Below are positions 33,157 through 40,904 of a stretch of DNA of 64,000 nucleotides, in pieces; the first letter of the stretch is position 1, and the number at the start of each line of letters is the position of its first letter. Under the pieces are notes generated by a model, which was given only the letters and a program-made list of their open reading frames with translations, had not been told where the DNA came from and did no database searches. Origin of the DNA: Peribacillus asahii (GTDB taxonomy: Bacteria > Bacillota > Bacilli > Bacillales > DSM-1321); the NCBI RefSeq assembly GCF_004006295.1, contig NZ_CP026095.1:2838001-2902000 (forward strand), written 5' to 3'. The position numbers were made by a program, and so were the translations under genes.

Positions 33157-33212
33157 ATTATATAGATTGATTATATGATTATGTAGATTGATTAATTAAC
33201 CATATAGATTGA
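33157..33212. repeat. Three direct repeats upstream of the Rep-like gene
   Basis: TATAGATTGA, GTAGATTGA and TATAGATTGA occur at about 33160, 33183 and 33203, spaced about two helix turns. They overlap the expected promoter of the Rep-like gene, as iterons or autoregulatory operators do. Confidence 0.6.
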
Positions 33213-33228
33213 ATAATAAAATACTTCG

Positions 33229-33402
33229 TTATCTGTTCTTTTTGTATTCAGTTAATGCTGCCTGTAAATCAGGTGTAATTTCGTAAAGCGTAAAAACTTT
33301 ATTTTCTTTCATTTCTCTAGCTGTCGTGATCGGCTTGAAACCTTTATTCACAAGATAAGTAGATACATATTTTGAGTAACAGAAAAAGAAGTTTTTTGAC
33401 AT
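33229..33402 (-). CDS. Small basic protein, 57 aa
   Basis: AAAGGGGA precedes ATG. Product MSKNFFFCYSKYVSTYLVNK... looks like a small alpha/beta domain with a DNA-mimic-free basic surface. It is directly upstream of the rep gene and its repeats. Function unknown. Confidence 0.65.
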   Translation of the reverse strand: MSKNFFFCYSKYVSTYLVNKGFKPITTAREMKENKVFTLYEITPDLQAALTEYKKNR

Positions 33403-33551
33403 AACAGTGATTCCCCTTTAAAACATTTTAATTTTAGTTAGTTGAATAATTTGTATTTATATAAATATTAGTTATCCATACTCATAGATAAATGTATTCA
33501 TCTACTTATTACACCTCCTTATATTTTAAGATCTACTCCAGTTTCTTCAGA

Positions 33552-33698
33552 CTATTCAGTAACAAATTCCAATGGCTTACTATTCCATTCTTTAAAATTT
33601 TGTTCACATTCCTCTGAACAAACTGCTGATTTTACTTTTTCGCTGGCTGTGGATTCTTCTAAATTATATACACTTTCACACCAAATACATCTTTCCAT
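33552..33698 (-). CDS. Small zinc-finger protein, MExCIxCES family, 48 aa
   Basis: MERCIWCESVYN and CSEECEQNFKEW give CxxC and CxxxC metal ligands. Clear paralogue of the product at 16696-16839. GAGGTGAAGG precedes ATG. Function unknown. Confidence 0.7.
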   Translation of the reverse strand: MERCIWCESVYNLEESTASEKVKSAVCSEECEQNFKEWNSKPLEFVTE

Positions 33699-33981
33699 TC
33701 CTTCACCTCGCTACCTGATAACTTTTAATCTACTATATTATATATAATTTTATTACTGTACTGACAAAAGGTCAGACTACCCCCTTCTGTTTAATACCTC
33801 TCTATCATATCATGAATGGAATATTTTGTCTACATTTATACAAAACTTTTTATAATTTAATTCATATTATTTTCACTCTGCTTAAAGCTCAGCGTTCAAA
33901 CTGTCGATCTGTTATAGCGGATTCGTGAAAATGTCTTAGTGTTTAAAAGAGGCTGCTGTTATAGTCATTTACACAAAAGAA
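33699..33981. other. Non-coding gap, 300 bases
   Basis: No gene is supported. It holds an operator-like repeat variant at about 33742-33757, and GCTGTTATAGTCATTT at 33955-33970, which recurs exactly at 27320-27335. Two more CTGTTATAG units lie at about 30918 and 33910. Confidence 0.4.
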
Positions 33982-34008
33982 AAAGAGCAGATATGAAATC
34001 TACTCTTC
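33982..34008 (-). terminator. Terminator overlapping the end of the zinc-ribbon gene
   Basis: On the minus strand GAGTAGAT-ttcat-ATCTGCTC is followed by TTTTTC. The stem begins in the last codons of the gene. Confidence 0.7.
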
Positions 34009-34179
34009 ATCTAAATAAATTTTATCACACTTAGCACATTTGTAATAACCTTCCCATGTTGTAGCAGGCTCAATTTCATTTCCCTTTTTATCACAAGGAT
34101 GGAAACCACTATCCATTACATCATTCCCACACTTACAAGTAAAATCATCATTCATTTTTACAGTTATAATTTTTGTCAT
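34000..34179 (-). CDS. Small zinc-ribbon protein, 59 aa
   Basis: GGGAGG precedes ATG. Ligands CKCG near 15-18 and CAKC near 49-52 make a four-cysteine ribbon, with a loop rich in acidic residues. Function unknown. Confidence 0.7.
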   Translation of the reverse strand: MTKIITVKMNDDFTCKCGNDVMDSGFHPCDKKGNEIEPATTWEGYYKCAKCDKIYLDEE

Positions 34180-34203
34180 TGGTATAGCCTCCCGTTATAT
34201 AAA

Positions 34204-34365
34204 TTACTTTAATACACAATATCCGCACTTTTCACAACGCTGAACTATAATAACTTCTTCTGTTAAGTTCATAAATCTTTTTAATGTAAGGTTGTTTTCA
34301 CCCAAGAGGACATTCCAATAATGATGTTTGCAGAATAATTGTTTTAGTCTTTGCTTAAAATTCAT
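34204..34365 (-). CDS. Small protein with CxxC, 53 aa
   Basis: AAGGTGAAATA precedes the ATG of MNFKQRLKQLFCKHHYW. C-terminal CEKCGYC with CKHH near the start gives a possible zinc site. The 50-residue product at 40387-40539 (CKLFHRKYW...CIKCGK) is alike. Function unknown. Confidence 0.65.
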   Translation of the reverse strand: MNFKQRLKQLFCKHHYWNVLLGENNLTLKRFMNLTEEVIIVQRCEKCGYCVLK

Positions 34366-34400
34366 TATTTCACCTTCCTTCTCTTCGGACTGCGACATAA

Positions 34401-34628
34401 TCACTTCATTGCTTTTAAAAGCGTTTCACTAAATCTAATCGTACTTGTCTTACAATTTTTTAAAAAATCTTTTTCGGTAAAAAGCGTTTCTTTTCTGTTT
34501 GTTCCAATAGGGAAACCATCGGCATCCATAACAAAAGTGTCAAAAACTTTTTCCCATTCTTCGATTGTTTTTAATTCCATTTCTTCTTCAGCTAACAATA
34601 CATCTAATTCTTTAACTGTTTTATTCAT
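34401..34628 (-). CDS. Hypothetical protein, 75 aa
   Basis: AAGGGGAAATG precedes ATG. Acidic helical N-terminus (ELDVLLAEEEMELKTIEEWEK). Its stop region overlaps the reading of the next gene. Function unknown. Confidence 0.65.
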   Translation of the reverse strand: MNKTVKELDVLLAEEEMELKTIEEWEKVFDTFVMDADGFPIGTNRKETLFTEKDFLKNCKTSTIRFSETLLKAMK

Positions 34629-34844
34629 TTTCTCATTTCCCCTTTTTTTAAAAAATATTTTTTAACTTGTTCTCTTGTATTTATTATATAATTTAACTAA
34701 TGTAAAGTCAAATACTTTTATATTCATTTTAATAAATTTATTTAGTTAATGCCTTAGAATCACGATAAAAGACATGTTTTATTAATTGTGTAATTTGGTG
34801 TGATATTTGGCTGCTATATGGCTTTCTGTGGATTATTTAAAGCA

Positions 34845-34882
34845 AAAAGAAGGAGATACATCTTAAAAGACATATCCCCTGT
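34845..34882 (-). terminator. Terminator after the secreted-protein gene
   Basis: On the minus strand GGGGATATGTC-ttttaa-GATGTATCTCC followed by TTCTTTTT. Confidence 0.7.
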
Positions 34883-34885
34883 AAA

Positions 34886-35473
34886 TTATCTATTCTTAAG
34901 TTTAACTAATTCATAAAGAGTCACTGTATCTTTTACTTTGTTACCTTTAGAATCATTAGTAGTATAAGTGTACTTTGTTAAAATTTTCCCTACACTTTTC
35001 ACGTAATAGAACTTAGAGTATTCTGGATAACCGGGATATGGAGAACCATGATCACATGTTACTTCTATTACATTTTTAAAAGTACCTGCTTTTACCTTAA
35101 TTGTTTTATTTGTTGATGTAGTTTTACAAACTGTTCCTGACCAAGTTTTCCACGTTTTACCCTTTTTAATTGGATAAGCTAAAGCTAAATAACCGTCATG
35201 GTATAATCCTTTTGTTGTTTCTTTCTCTTTAAAAGCATATGAAATTTCTTTATAAGAAAGTTTATCTTGCCAAAAGTAATTCCCATTTGATTTTTTCGTA
35301 TATTTTAAATTATATGTTCTTTTGACTCCATCAATAAAATCATTGAAAACATAAACTTTTTTAGTATTTTGTAAGTAACTAGCCTTCTTTGCTGCTTCTG
35401 TGACTGATGAATTAAATGTGCAAAATGACAATGCAATAACTGACGTGATAAAAATTTTCATTAACTTTTTCAT
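34886..35473 (-). CDS. Secreted protein, 195 aa
   Basis: Residues 1-28 are a Sec signal peptide (KKLMKIFITSVIALSFC...VTEAA) with likely cleavage after AEA-type site TEAA. The mature part is basic, Thr/Tyr/Lys-rich and all-beta (for example KGKTWKTWSGTVC). AGGAGGGG precedes ATG and a terminator follows, so it is a single-gene unit. Export from lysogens or infected cells is expected; function unknown. Confidence 0.75.
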   Translation of the reverse strand: MKKLMKIFITSVIALSFCTFNSSVTEAAKKASYLQNTKKVYVFNDFIDGVKRTYNLKYTKKSNGNYFWQDKLSYKEISYAFKEKETTKGLYHDGYLALAYPIKKGKTWKTWSGTVCKTTSTNKTIKVKAGTFKNVIEVTCDHGSPYPGYPEYSKFYYVKSVGKILTKYTYTTNDSKGNKVKDTVTLYELVKLKNR

Positions 35474-35588
35474 AAAACCCCTCCTAAATGTAATATTTAC
35501 AATTTCTTGAATTTATTGTAACACGCTTAAAAATGAAAAAGCAAATAATTTTATAAATTTACTTAAAACATCACTGTTATATAAAAAT

Positions 35589-35612
35589 AAAAAAGCACCT
35601 TTTACAGTGCTC
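35589..35612 (-). terminator. Terminator after the 159-aa gene
   Basis: On the minus strand AGCAC-tgtaaaag-GTGCT followed by TTTTTTATTTTT, directly after the stop. Confidence 0.75.
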
Positions 35613-35616
35613 GTTA

Positions 35617-36096
35617 TTAGTTCATTATTGTAAAGTCACGTAAAACAATATTTTCAGCAATTCCAGTTTTCTTGTTATTTTCACCTTTAAGGACTATAAC
35701 GTTATATTCAACATCGTCTATGAAATCATATTCCTTATATTTATTTACAACCTCATAAACTTTATTTGATTTGTTTTCTTTAACAGTCATTCCAAGTTCG
35801 AATGATTGAAATGAAGCTAAATTTTCTATATGAAAATCAAATTCGCCTTCCTTAACTTCATCAAATAAATGACCGTTAGATTCAATGAAATCAACATAGT
35901 TTTCATAGTCCCACGCCATGAAATCCTCTATTAAATTTAATTGAGCTTCACTGTATGTATCTAACCAATAAGAAATGTAATTCTTTTGATCCTCATTAGC
36001 TGATTTAAGTTCGCTTTCTAAAAATGCAATCTTTCTATTGACTGCAAAATATGAATTAAGAGCCTCACTCATAACATGATTCGCTAATTGTTCCAT
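35617..36096 (-). CDS. Hypothetical protein, 159 aa
   Basis: GGAGG precedes the ATG of MEQLANHVMSEAL. Helical N-terminal two thirds, beta-rich C-terminal third. The promoter TTTACA, 17 bases, TAAACT at about 36119-36147 has the operator-like repeat in its spacer in reverse orientation. Function unknown. Confidence 0.7.
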   Translation of the reverse strand: MEQLANHVMSEALNSYFAVNRKIAFLESELKSANEDQKNYISYWLDTYSEAQLNLIEDFMAWDYENYVDFIESNGHLFDEVKEGEFDFHIENLASFQSFELGMTVKENKSNKVYEVVNKYKEYDFIDDVEYNVIVLKGENNKKTGIAENIVLRDFTIMN

Positions 36097-36118
36097 GTGT
36101 AGAACCTCCAAAAAATTA

Positions 36119-36160
36119 TTTATTTAACTTAAGTACAGTTTACCAAATAAAATTATAAAT
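36119..36160 (-). promoter_or_regulatory. Sigma-A promoter with reversed repeat in the spacer
   Basis: On the minus strand TTTACA, 17 bases, TAAACT; on the plus strand the spacer reads CCAAATAAAATTATAAA. A second degenerate copy lies just before the ribosome binding site. Confidence 0.55.
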
Positions 36161-36365
36161 GTAAATGATTTTTATGATTAATTCTATAAATTTATTCATG
36201 TTATCATAAAACGTCTAAAATAGCCTTCTAACACGCTTGATAACTATTAATGTATTTGTATTCATTTACTTTTAAAACGTCTGTATTCGCCTTGTATGGG
36301 TTCGTTTTTGTTGGTCAGTGTGTTTTATTCAGGATCAAATAATACAATTAAGCAAGTCCATAAAC
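36160..36365. other. Non-coding leader/upstream region
   Basis: No gene is supported. Contains AAACGTCT twice (about 36207 and 36276) in a T-rich context; no clear structure otherwise. Confidence 0.3.
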
Positions 36366-36396
36366 AAAAAAGAGCCAGCCTCATATTTAAGACTGG
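36366..36396 (-). terminator. Terminator after the 72-aa gene
   Basis: On the minus strand CCAGTCTT-aaat-ATGAGGCTGG followed by CTCTTTTTTG. Confidence 0.75.
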
Positions 36397-36615
36397 TTAG
36401 CATACAATCATTAATTCTTTAACTTTATTTGAAATTGTATTATTTTTGTCTGCTTCATCTCTATATTTATTAGCTAATTCAATATGACTATCTAATAAAC
36501 TTGCATATACATCTAATGGGATTTCTTTTACTTTACCTTTATATCCATTTAATACTAATGCATGGTTTTGTAAGTGTACAATATACTCGTTAATTGATTC
36601 GCTATTTAATTTCAT
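36397..36615 (-). CDS. Hypothetical protein, 72 aa
   Basis: GGAGGCG precedes the ATG of MKLNSESINEYIVH. Helical. Function unknown. Confidence 0.65.
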   Translation of the reverse strand: MKLNSESINEYIVHLQNHALVLNGYKGKVKEIPLDVYASLLDSHIELANKYRDEADKNNTISNKVKELMIVC

Positions 36616-36710
36616 TTTAAACGCCTCCAATTAAATTAATTTGTTTTGTTAAGTAAAGTATATAATTTGCTTTGTACATAGTCAAGAAATATTTTCCATT
36701 TTAGTTAAAT

Positions 36711-36890
36711 TTATTTTGTTGGTAGTTTGGATAGATGATTGTAAAGCCATATTGCTTCTACTGCGGTTAATTCGTTGATAGTTACATTGTCGATTAAATG
36801 GTTATTGATGATGTTGTGATACTCTCCGGTGTTTACTACTTCATATTCTAATTGTTTGATCACGGTTGCTAATTCTTGTCTACTTAACAT
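36711..36890 (-). CDS. Hypothetical protein, 59 aa
   Basis: AAGGGG favours MLSRQELATVIKQ, though a TTG four codons earlier is possible. Helical, with INELTAVEAIWLYNHLSKL at the end. Function unknown. Confidence 0.6.
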   Translation of the reverse strand: MLSRQELATVIKQLEYEVVNTGEYHNIINNHLIDNVTINELTAVEAIWLYNHLSKLPTK

Positions 36891-36936
36891 TATTATATGC
36901 AACCCCTTATAATTTATAACACTTAATTTTAGTTAT

Positions 36937-36967
36937 TAAGGAGCAAATAAGCGTCCTTACTTACTCC
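36937..36967 (-). terminator. Hairpin of the AAGGAGTA/CTCCTT family after the 601-aa gene
   Basis: On the minus strand AAGGAGTAAG...TTTGCTCCTTAATAA. Closely similar hairpins follow two more genes (38910-38945 and 39541-39574). Confidence 0.6.
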
Positions 36968-36976
36968 TTATGGCTT

Positions 36977-38782
36977 TTATACTGCTTTTTGGGATTGATC
37001 TCTATCCTTCTTGATCAATAAACTAACATAGGCTTTTGCATCGGATAATTTACCTTTAGACTTAGCAGACCATAGTTCTTTTCCTTTACTGTTATATACT
37101 CGGAATGCACCAGCAATTTTTGAAATCAGATAACCTTCACACTCATAAAAACGAACGTTAAATAATCTACCACTTCCGTATATATCAACCTCTTTATTGA
37201 TTGTTTTAAATTTTAAATCCGGTAAAGGTTGGTTTAATTCATTTTGCAATTGTTCGTTTAGTTCAGTTTGCTTATCCTTGTATATTTTATTTTCATACTT
37301 ATTAATTAGTTTGTTGAATTCTTCCGGCATGGTTGCAAGCTCCATCATGATTCTACTTTGTTGATCCATTTTATTATTGTATCTAGAAACGTTCATATTT
37401 CCTCTTCCAGTTATCACCCATGAAGGGTTTGAGGCACGATGATTTAAATATTTTACGTATTGAGCGTGATAATTCTTTTTATGACGTTGTAAAGCCTCTT
37501 TGAGCTTATAGATATAATATTCGTTGTTAGTAGTTCCAATAGCCTCTAATACCTTGTTATTACACTCTGTAAAGTATTCCTGTAATTCTTTGTTGTGATC
37601 TTTCTTCTCTTTTCTGAATATCCATGCTGAATCGTGTTCCCTGTCTTGTAATTGTTGATTAATATTATATTTTTCGTCCGTTACATCATCTATATTAATT
37701 TCAGGATAGGAGAAAGAAGGTTTTTCTTCCTGCTCCTTCGCTACTTTATTGTCATAATTATAAATTAATGTATATTCGTTTAAATACTCAAAATTATATC
37801 CTTTACCATGTTCTATACCACTATCAGTAATAAGGAAGTAGAAAGATTCATTTGTTTCTAGGTTAGCATTGACACATTCCAATAAGATGCTATTCCCTTT
37901 ACTGGCTTTATATAAGCGTAAAGGCTTCACATGTTCCTTTTGTAAACGTGTAGATAATGTTTCCTTTTGCGCTGGTGTGAGCTGGTCTAAATAATCTGAT
38001 TCTATTTTAGATTCTAGAACTGTTTCACCTACTAATTGTTTAGCAAGTGAGATTGTATTTTCATCCATAATAGCCCACCAGATAGAAGGACGTTTCTTTC
38101 CTCCCCATCTATACCCAATTGCTTTCATTGCGTTCCTAACTTCTTCTGAAGGCTTTTCAGTGAACGTTATTTCAATCCCATTTCCTTTTGATCCTGTACC
38201 AGTTGTATATACAGCTCCACTTGTTCCTTGGTTTGCATTTTCTTCCATTATTACAGTTTCAATTTGTTCTGGTGCTTCTTCTGTAGTTGTAATTTCATTT
38301 ACTTCTTGAATAGCTTCAATTTCTTTTTCTTCATATTTTTCAATGTTTGTAAAGCTTCCTTCTGTTAGTGCTTCATTGACTGCTTTTTCAACGTATGTAA
38401 GAACTTCTTCAGATACTCCATAATGTTTAGCTGCTGATAGTGCATCTCCTACTAACCAATTACGAGAAAATAATGATTTGATATGTTTATACCAAATTTT
38501 AACGTTTGTAGCTGGATCAACAATTTCAGATGCAGGAATTTCGAATACTTCCAAACTAGAACCGCAAGTAACCATTTTGAAAGTCATTTCGTCATAATAT
38601 GATACTGATTGTTGACGTTTAATATAACCTTCTGCTCCACGTTTAGTTTTGTAGAACCCGTCAATACATTCAGAAGCTACGTCAACTGCTACGAACGTTT
38701 TAGAATGGTAAACTGTTTCAAGTGCTTTCTTTGCGTGACGTGGGTTAGAGTTAATCATATTAATAACGTTTTGAGTTTTCAT
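36977..38782 (-). CDS. Large early protein of unknown function, 601 aa
   Basis: AAAGGAGCC precedes ATG. Residues about 205-255 (GIEITFTEKPSEEVRNAMKAIGYRWGGKKRPSIWWAIMDE) match a small domain I have seen in large plasmid and phage proteins, in which a K-P-x-E-x-x-R helix precedes a G-[FY]-R-W strand. The C-terminal part has charged helical repeats and ends in a beta-rich module (KLSDAKAYVSLLIKK). A strong promoter with operator-like repeat lies upstream. A role in takeover of the host or DNA metabolism is possible but not shown. Confidence 0.65.
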   Translation of the reverse strand: MKTQNVINMINSNPRHAKKALETVYHSKTFVAVDVASECIDGFYKTKRGAEGYIKRQQSVSYYDEMTFKMVTCGSSLEVFEIPASEIVDPATNVKIWYKHIKSLFSRNWLVGDALSAAKHYGVSEEVLTYVEKAVNEALTEGSFTNIEKYEEKEIEAIQEVNEITTTEEAPEQIETVIMEENANQGTSGAVYTTGTGSKGNGIEITFTEKPSEEVRNAMKAIGYRWGGKKRPSIWWAIMDENTISLAKQLVGETVLESKIESDYLDQLTPAQKETLSTRLQKEHVKPLRLYKASKGNSILLECVNANLETNESFYFLITDSGIEHGKGYNFEYLNEYTLIYNYDNKVAKEQEEKPSFSYPEINIDDVTDEKYNINQQLQDREHDSAWIFRKEKKDHNKELQEYFTECNNKVLEAIGTTNNEYYIYKLKEALQRHKKNYHAQYVKYLNHRASNPSWVITGRGNMNVSRYNNKMDQQSRIMMELATMPEEFNKLINKYENKIYKDKQTELNEQLQNELNQPLPDLKFKTINKEVDIYGSGRLFNVRFYECEGYLISKIAGAFRVYNSKGKELWSAKSKGKLSDAKAYVSLLIKKDRDQSQKAV

Positions 38783-38847
38783 AATTAATCGGCTCCTTTG
38801 ATCCTGTTTAGGATTTATTATTTTTTCGATTCCTTTAACTTAAGTTT

Positions 38848-38909
38848 ATTATACTATAGTCTATGATAAATTTCAATCTTTTATTACTAATTACTTAATT
38901 TTATTTATT
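38848..38909 (-). promoter_or_regulatory. Near-consensus sigma-A promoter with upstream operator-like repeat
   Basis: On the minus strand TTGAAA, 17 bases, TATAAT (38848-38876). AATAAATAAAATTAAGTAAT (about 38886-38905) lies about 10 bases upstream of the -35 box. Confidence 0.75.
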
Positions 38910-38945
38910 AAAAAGGAGCAAATATTTTTATATATCTACTCCTTA
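38910..38945 (-). terminator. Hairpin terminator after the lipoprotein gene
   Basis: On the minus strand AAGGAGTAGATA...TATTTGCTCCTT then TTTAAT; the T-run passes into the next operator-like repeat. Confidence 0.7.
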
Positions 38946-38956
38946 AGGTTTGTTAG

Positions 38957-39499
38957 TCATTCCCGTTTAACTTTATAAAATATATCTTCCTTACCTGCTT
39001 CTATATAGTAACCAGTTACATGATCATTTACATTGATACGCTTATTACCTTCTATATCGTCCATAGTAAAGATTAATTGTGGTTTATCTGCTGAATGAGT
39101 GGTACTAGTTGCAATGTATTGATTGCCTTCAATTGATGTTACTTTGAATGATTCCGTTACAATGTTAGCTGGTTTATTAGTTTTCTTTACGTATAGTAGC
39201 GAATCGTCAATAGTGATATCTTCAAAGAATGCTTCTATTGTGTCTCCTTCATGTAATTGTCCAGTGGATTGTATGTAATCTGATGTAAAGTAAATATTGT
39301 TGTCTGATTCTTCAGATACTCCAAAGTATTCGTCATTACCTTCTACATTGTCGATAACCTTTGTCACTGTGTATTCTTGTGTTAATTCGTTTGATTGGAC
39401 TGCTGTTACCTTGTGAGCTGTTTCCGACTGTTTAGTGTTACATGCAGATAGAGAGAATAGGATTGAAGCGATAATGATTAATTGGATAAGTTTTTTCAT
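38957..39499 (-). CDS. Lipoprotein, 180 aa
   Basis: Signal peptide with lipobox LSAC at residues 17-20. The mature domain has two copies of a beta-rich unit: TVTKVIDNVEGNDEYFGVSE... and KVTSIEGNQYIATSTTHS..., each with an EGDTIEAF or NDHVTGYY strand, suggesting a duplicated OB-like fold. AAGGGG precedes ATG. Likely surface-anchored. It might act in exclusion, but this is a guess. Confidence 0.75.
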   Translation of the reverse strand: MKKLIQLIIIASILFSLSACNTKQSETAHKVTAVQSNELTQEYTVTKVIDNVEGNDEYFGVSEESDNNIYFTSDYIQSTGQLHEGDTIEAFFEDITIDDSLLYVKKTNKPANIVTESFKVTSIEGNQYIATSTTHSADKPQLIFTMDDIEGNKRINVNDHVTGYYIEAGKEDIFYKVKRE

Positions 39500-39524
39500 T
39501 TTGGTTATCCCCTTTTGGATTAGA

Positions 39525-39541
39525 TTTAATTTTATTTAGTA
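39525..39541 (-). repeat. Operator-like repeat before the lipoprotein gene
   Basis: The minus strand reads CTAAATAAAATTAAATC, about 30 bases before the start and next to the ribosome binding site. Only this inner copy is seen, with no separate promoter, so the gene may depend on read-through from upstream. Confidence 0.6.
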
Positions 39542-39574
39542 AAGGAGTAAATAGTATTTTCTATCTACTCCTTA
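39541..39574 (-). terminator. Hairpin of the AAGGAGTA/CTCCTT family after the 214-aa gene
   Basis: On the minus strand AAGGAGTAGATA...TATTTACTCCTT. It nearly repeats the hairpin at 38910. Confidence 0.6.
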
Positions 39575-39582
39575 TAAGATTT

Positions 39583-40227
39583 TTAAGCCGTTACCGCTTC
39601 ATTATATGGTACAAGGTCATACTCTTCTAGTTCGTTATCTGTTAGCGGTCTAGCGTATGCAATTATACCATATCTTCCTATAGTTTGATCTACTTTAATA
39701 TGTCCTTTAGGTTGACAGAATGGAGAGAAACCACGTAAACGGTAAGCATACCAGAATAGATTGTTATTAGTTTGTTGTTTTGTTGTGTCATTCTCGTTTA
39801 CAACCTTTAATGACTTAATTGTATTATTTAATTTATTGATTTCTTGACTTTGTTTTCTTACTTGATTATATAGACGCTCGTTATCCTTTTTGATTGTTTC
39901 ATTTTTAGTTAATTCTTCTTGGTATAGATTAACGTATACTTCTTTTTGTTTAACAACTTCATTATGTTCTTTCTTTAGTTCTTTGTCAGTTGGAACAAAG
40001 AAGTCATTACAATGAATAACATTATTATTTTCATTATTATAGTTAGTAATAACGTCAAGTTCGTTTCCTTCTTGGTCTGTAATGAATAATACAACATCTT
40101 CATTATTAAGGTGAGCTTCTTTAAAATGCATCATAGCGATAATAAGGCTTGATCCCTCATATAAAGTTGGGTATGTATCATCATTGTTCCAATCCTTTAC
40201 TTCCACAGTGTAAATTAAGTTAGTCAT
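39583..40227 (-). CDS. Early protein with coiled coil, 214 aa
   Basis: GGAGG precedes ATG. An N-terminal domain (about 1-65) is followed by a coiled coil (about 80-145) and a C-terminal module of ~50 residues ending ARPLTDNELEEYDLVPYNEAVTA. The 585-residue product at 43821 ends in a related pattern (NRKLTSQELNEYKLITNKAVSA), so they share a C-terminal domain. Function unknown. Confidence 0.7.
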   Translation of the reverse strand: MTNLIYTVEVKDWNNDDTYPTLYEGSSLIIAMMHFKEAHLNNEDVVLFITDQEGNELDVITNYNNENNNVIHCNDFFVPTDKELKKEHNEVVKQKEVYVNLYQEELTKNETIKKDNERLYNQVRKQSQEINKLNNTIKSLKVVNENDTTKQQTNNNLFWYAYRLRGFSPFCQPKGHIKVDQTIGRYGIIAYARPLTDNELEEYDLVPYNEAVTA

Positions 40228-40241
40228 ACCGAAAACCTCCG

Positions 40242-40342
40242 TATAATTTTATTTTTTATTTCCTTGATTTCTTATACCTAGTATACCATGGAAAAGGATT
40301 AAAAGTAAAGTTTTATTTGATAAATACTTAATTTAATTTAGT
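40242..40342 (-). promoter_or_regulatory. Promoter flanked by two operator-like repeats
   Basis: On the minus strand TTTACT, 18 bases, TATACT (40280-40309). The outer repeat (ACTAAATTAAATTAAGTA, about 40325-40342) lies about 15 bases upstream of -35. The inner one (AAAATAAAATTATAC, about 40242-40256) abuts the GGAGG. Confidence 0.75.
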
Positions 40343-40344
40343 TA

Positions 40345-40376
40345 AAAAGAGTAAGTATAAAGCCTACTCTAATAAG
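40345..40376 (-). terminator. Terminator after the 50-aa zinc-ribbon gene
   Basis: On the minus strand AGAGTA-ggctttatac-TTACTCT followed by TTTTAAC. Confidence 0.65.
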
Positions 40377-40386
40377 TTAATTTGTT

Positions 40387-40539
40387 TTAATGTTTATGTT
40401 GACCTTTATGTATTTTCCCACATTTAATACATTTTATTTCAAACTTCCCATTATGAATGTCCCAGTTAGTCCACCAAGTCCCAAAGTCATTACTAAACCA
40501 ATATTTACGATGAAATAATTTACACCAAATATTATTCAT
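40387..40539 (-). CDS. Small zinc-ribbon-like protein, 50 aa
   Basis: AAAAGGTG precedes ATG. Product MNNIWCKLFHRKYWFSNDFG... with CIKCGKIHKGQH; Cys and His ligands fit a zinc site. Resembles the 53-residue product at 34204. Function unknown. Confidence 0.7.
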   Translation of the reverse strand: MNNIWCKLFHRKYWFSNDFGTWWTNWDIHNGKFEIKCIKCGKIHKGQHKH

Positions 40540-40551
40540 GTGTAACACCTT

Positions 40552-40872
40552 TTAATCCGACAACTTTAAACTATCTAATATTTTAGCTATTGAATATATA
40601 GCTTCTTTATCGTTCTTTACTGTGCAAACTACTTTTCCAATTTCATTAAATACTTCTTCATATGCTTTAATATCATTAACCTTATCTTTATAAGCACTTT
40701 TTAATTGTCCTATCTTTTCTTTTAATATTTCATTTTCACTATTTGATTCTTCATTGGTTAATACTCTAACTATATACCTTCTATCGCCTAATAATATTGT
40801 TAATTCTTCATCTTCTTTTAAATCACGAAAATCATTCGCAAGTTTATTCCATTGATTAATTTTACTATACAT
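40552..40872 (-). CDS. Hypothetical protein, 106 aa
   Basis: AAAGGGGGA precedes ATG. A short N-terminal alpha/beta part, then an acidic helical, coiled-coil-like part (about 43-75). Confidence 0.65.
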   Translation of the reverse strand: MYSKINQWNKLANDFRDLKEDEELTILLGDRRYIVRVLTNEESNSENEILKEKIGQLKSAYKDKVNDIKAYEEVFNEIGKVVCTVKNDKEAIYSIAKILDSLKLSD

Positions 40873-40904
40873 TATGATCCCCCTTTCTATATTGAAGCCT
40901 AGAC

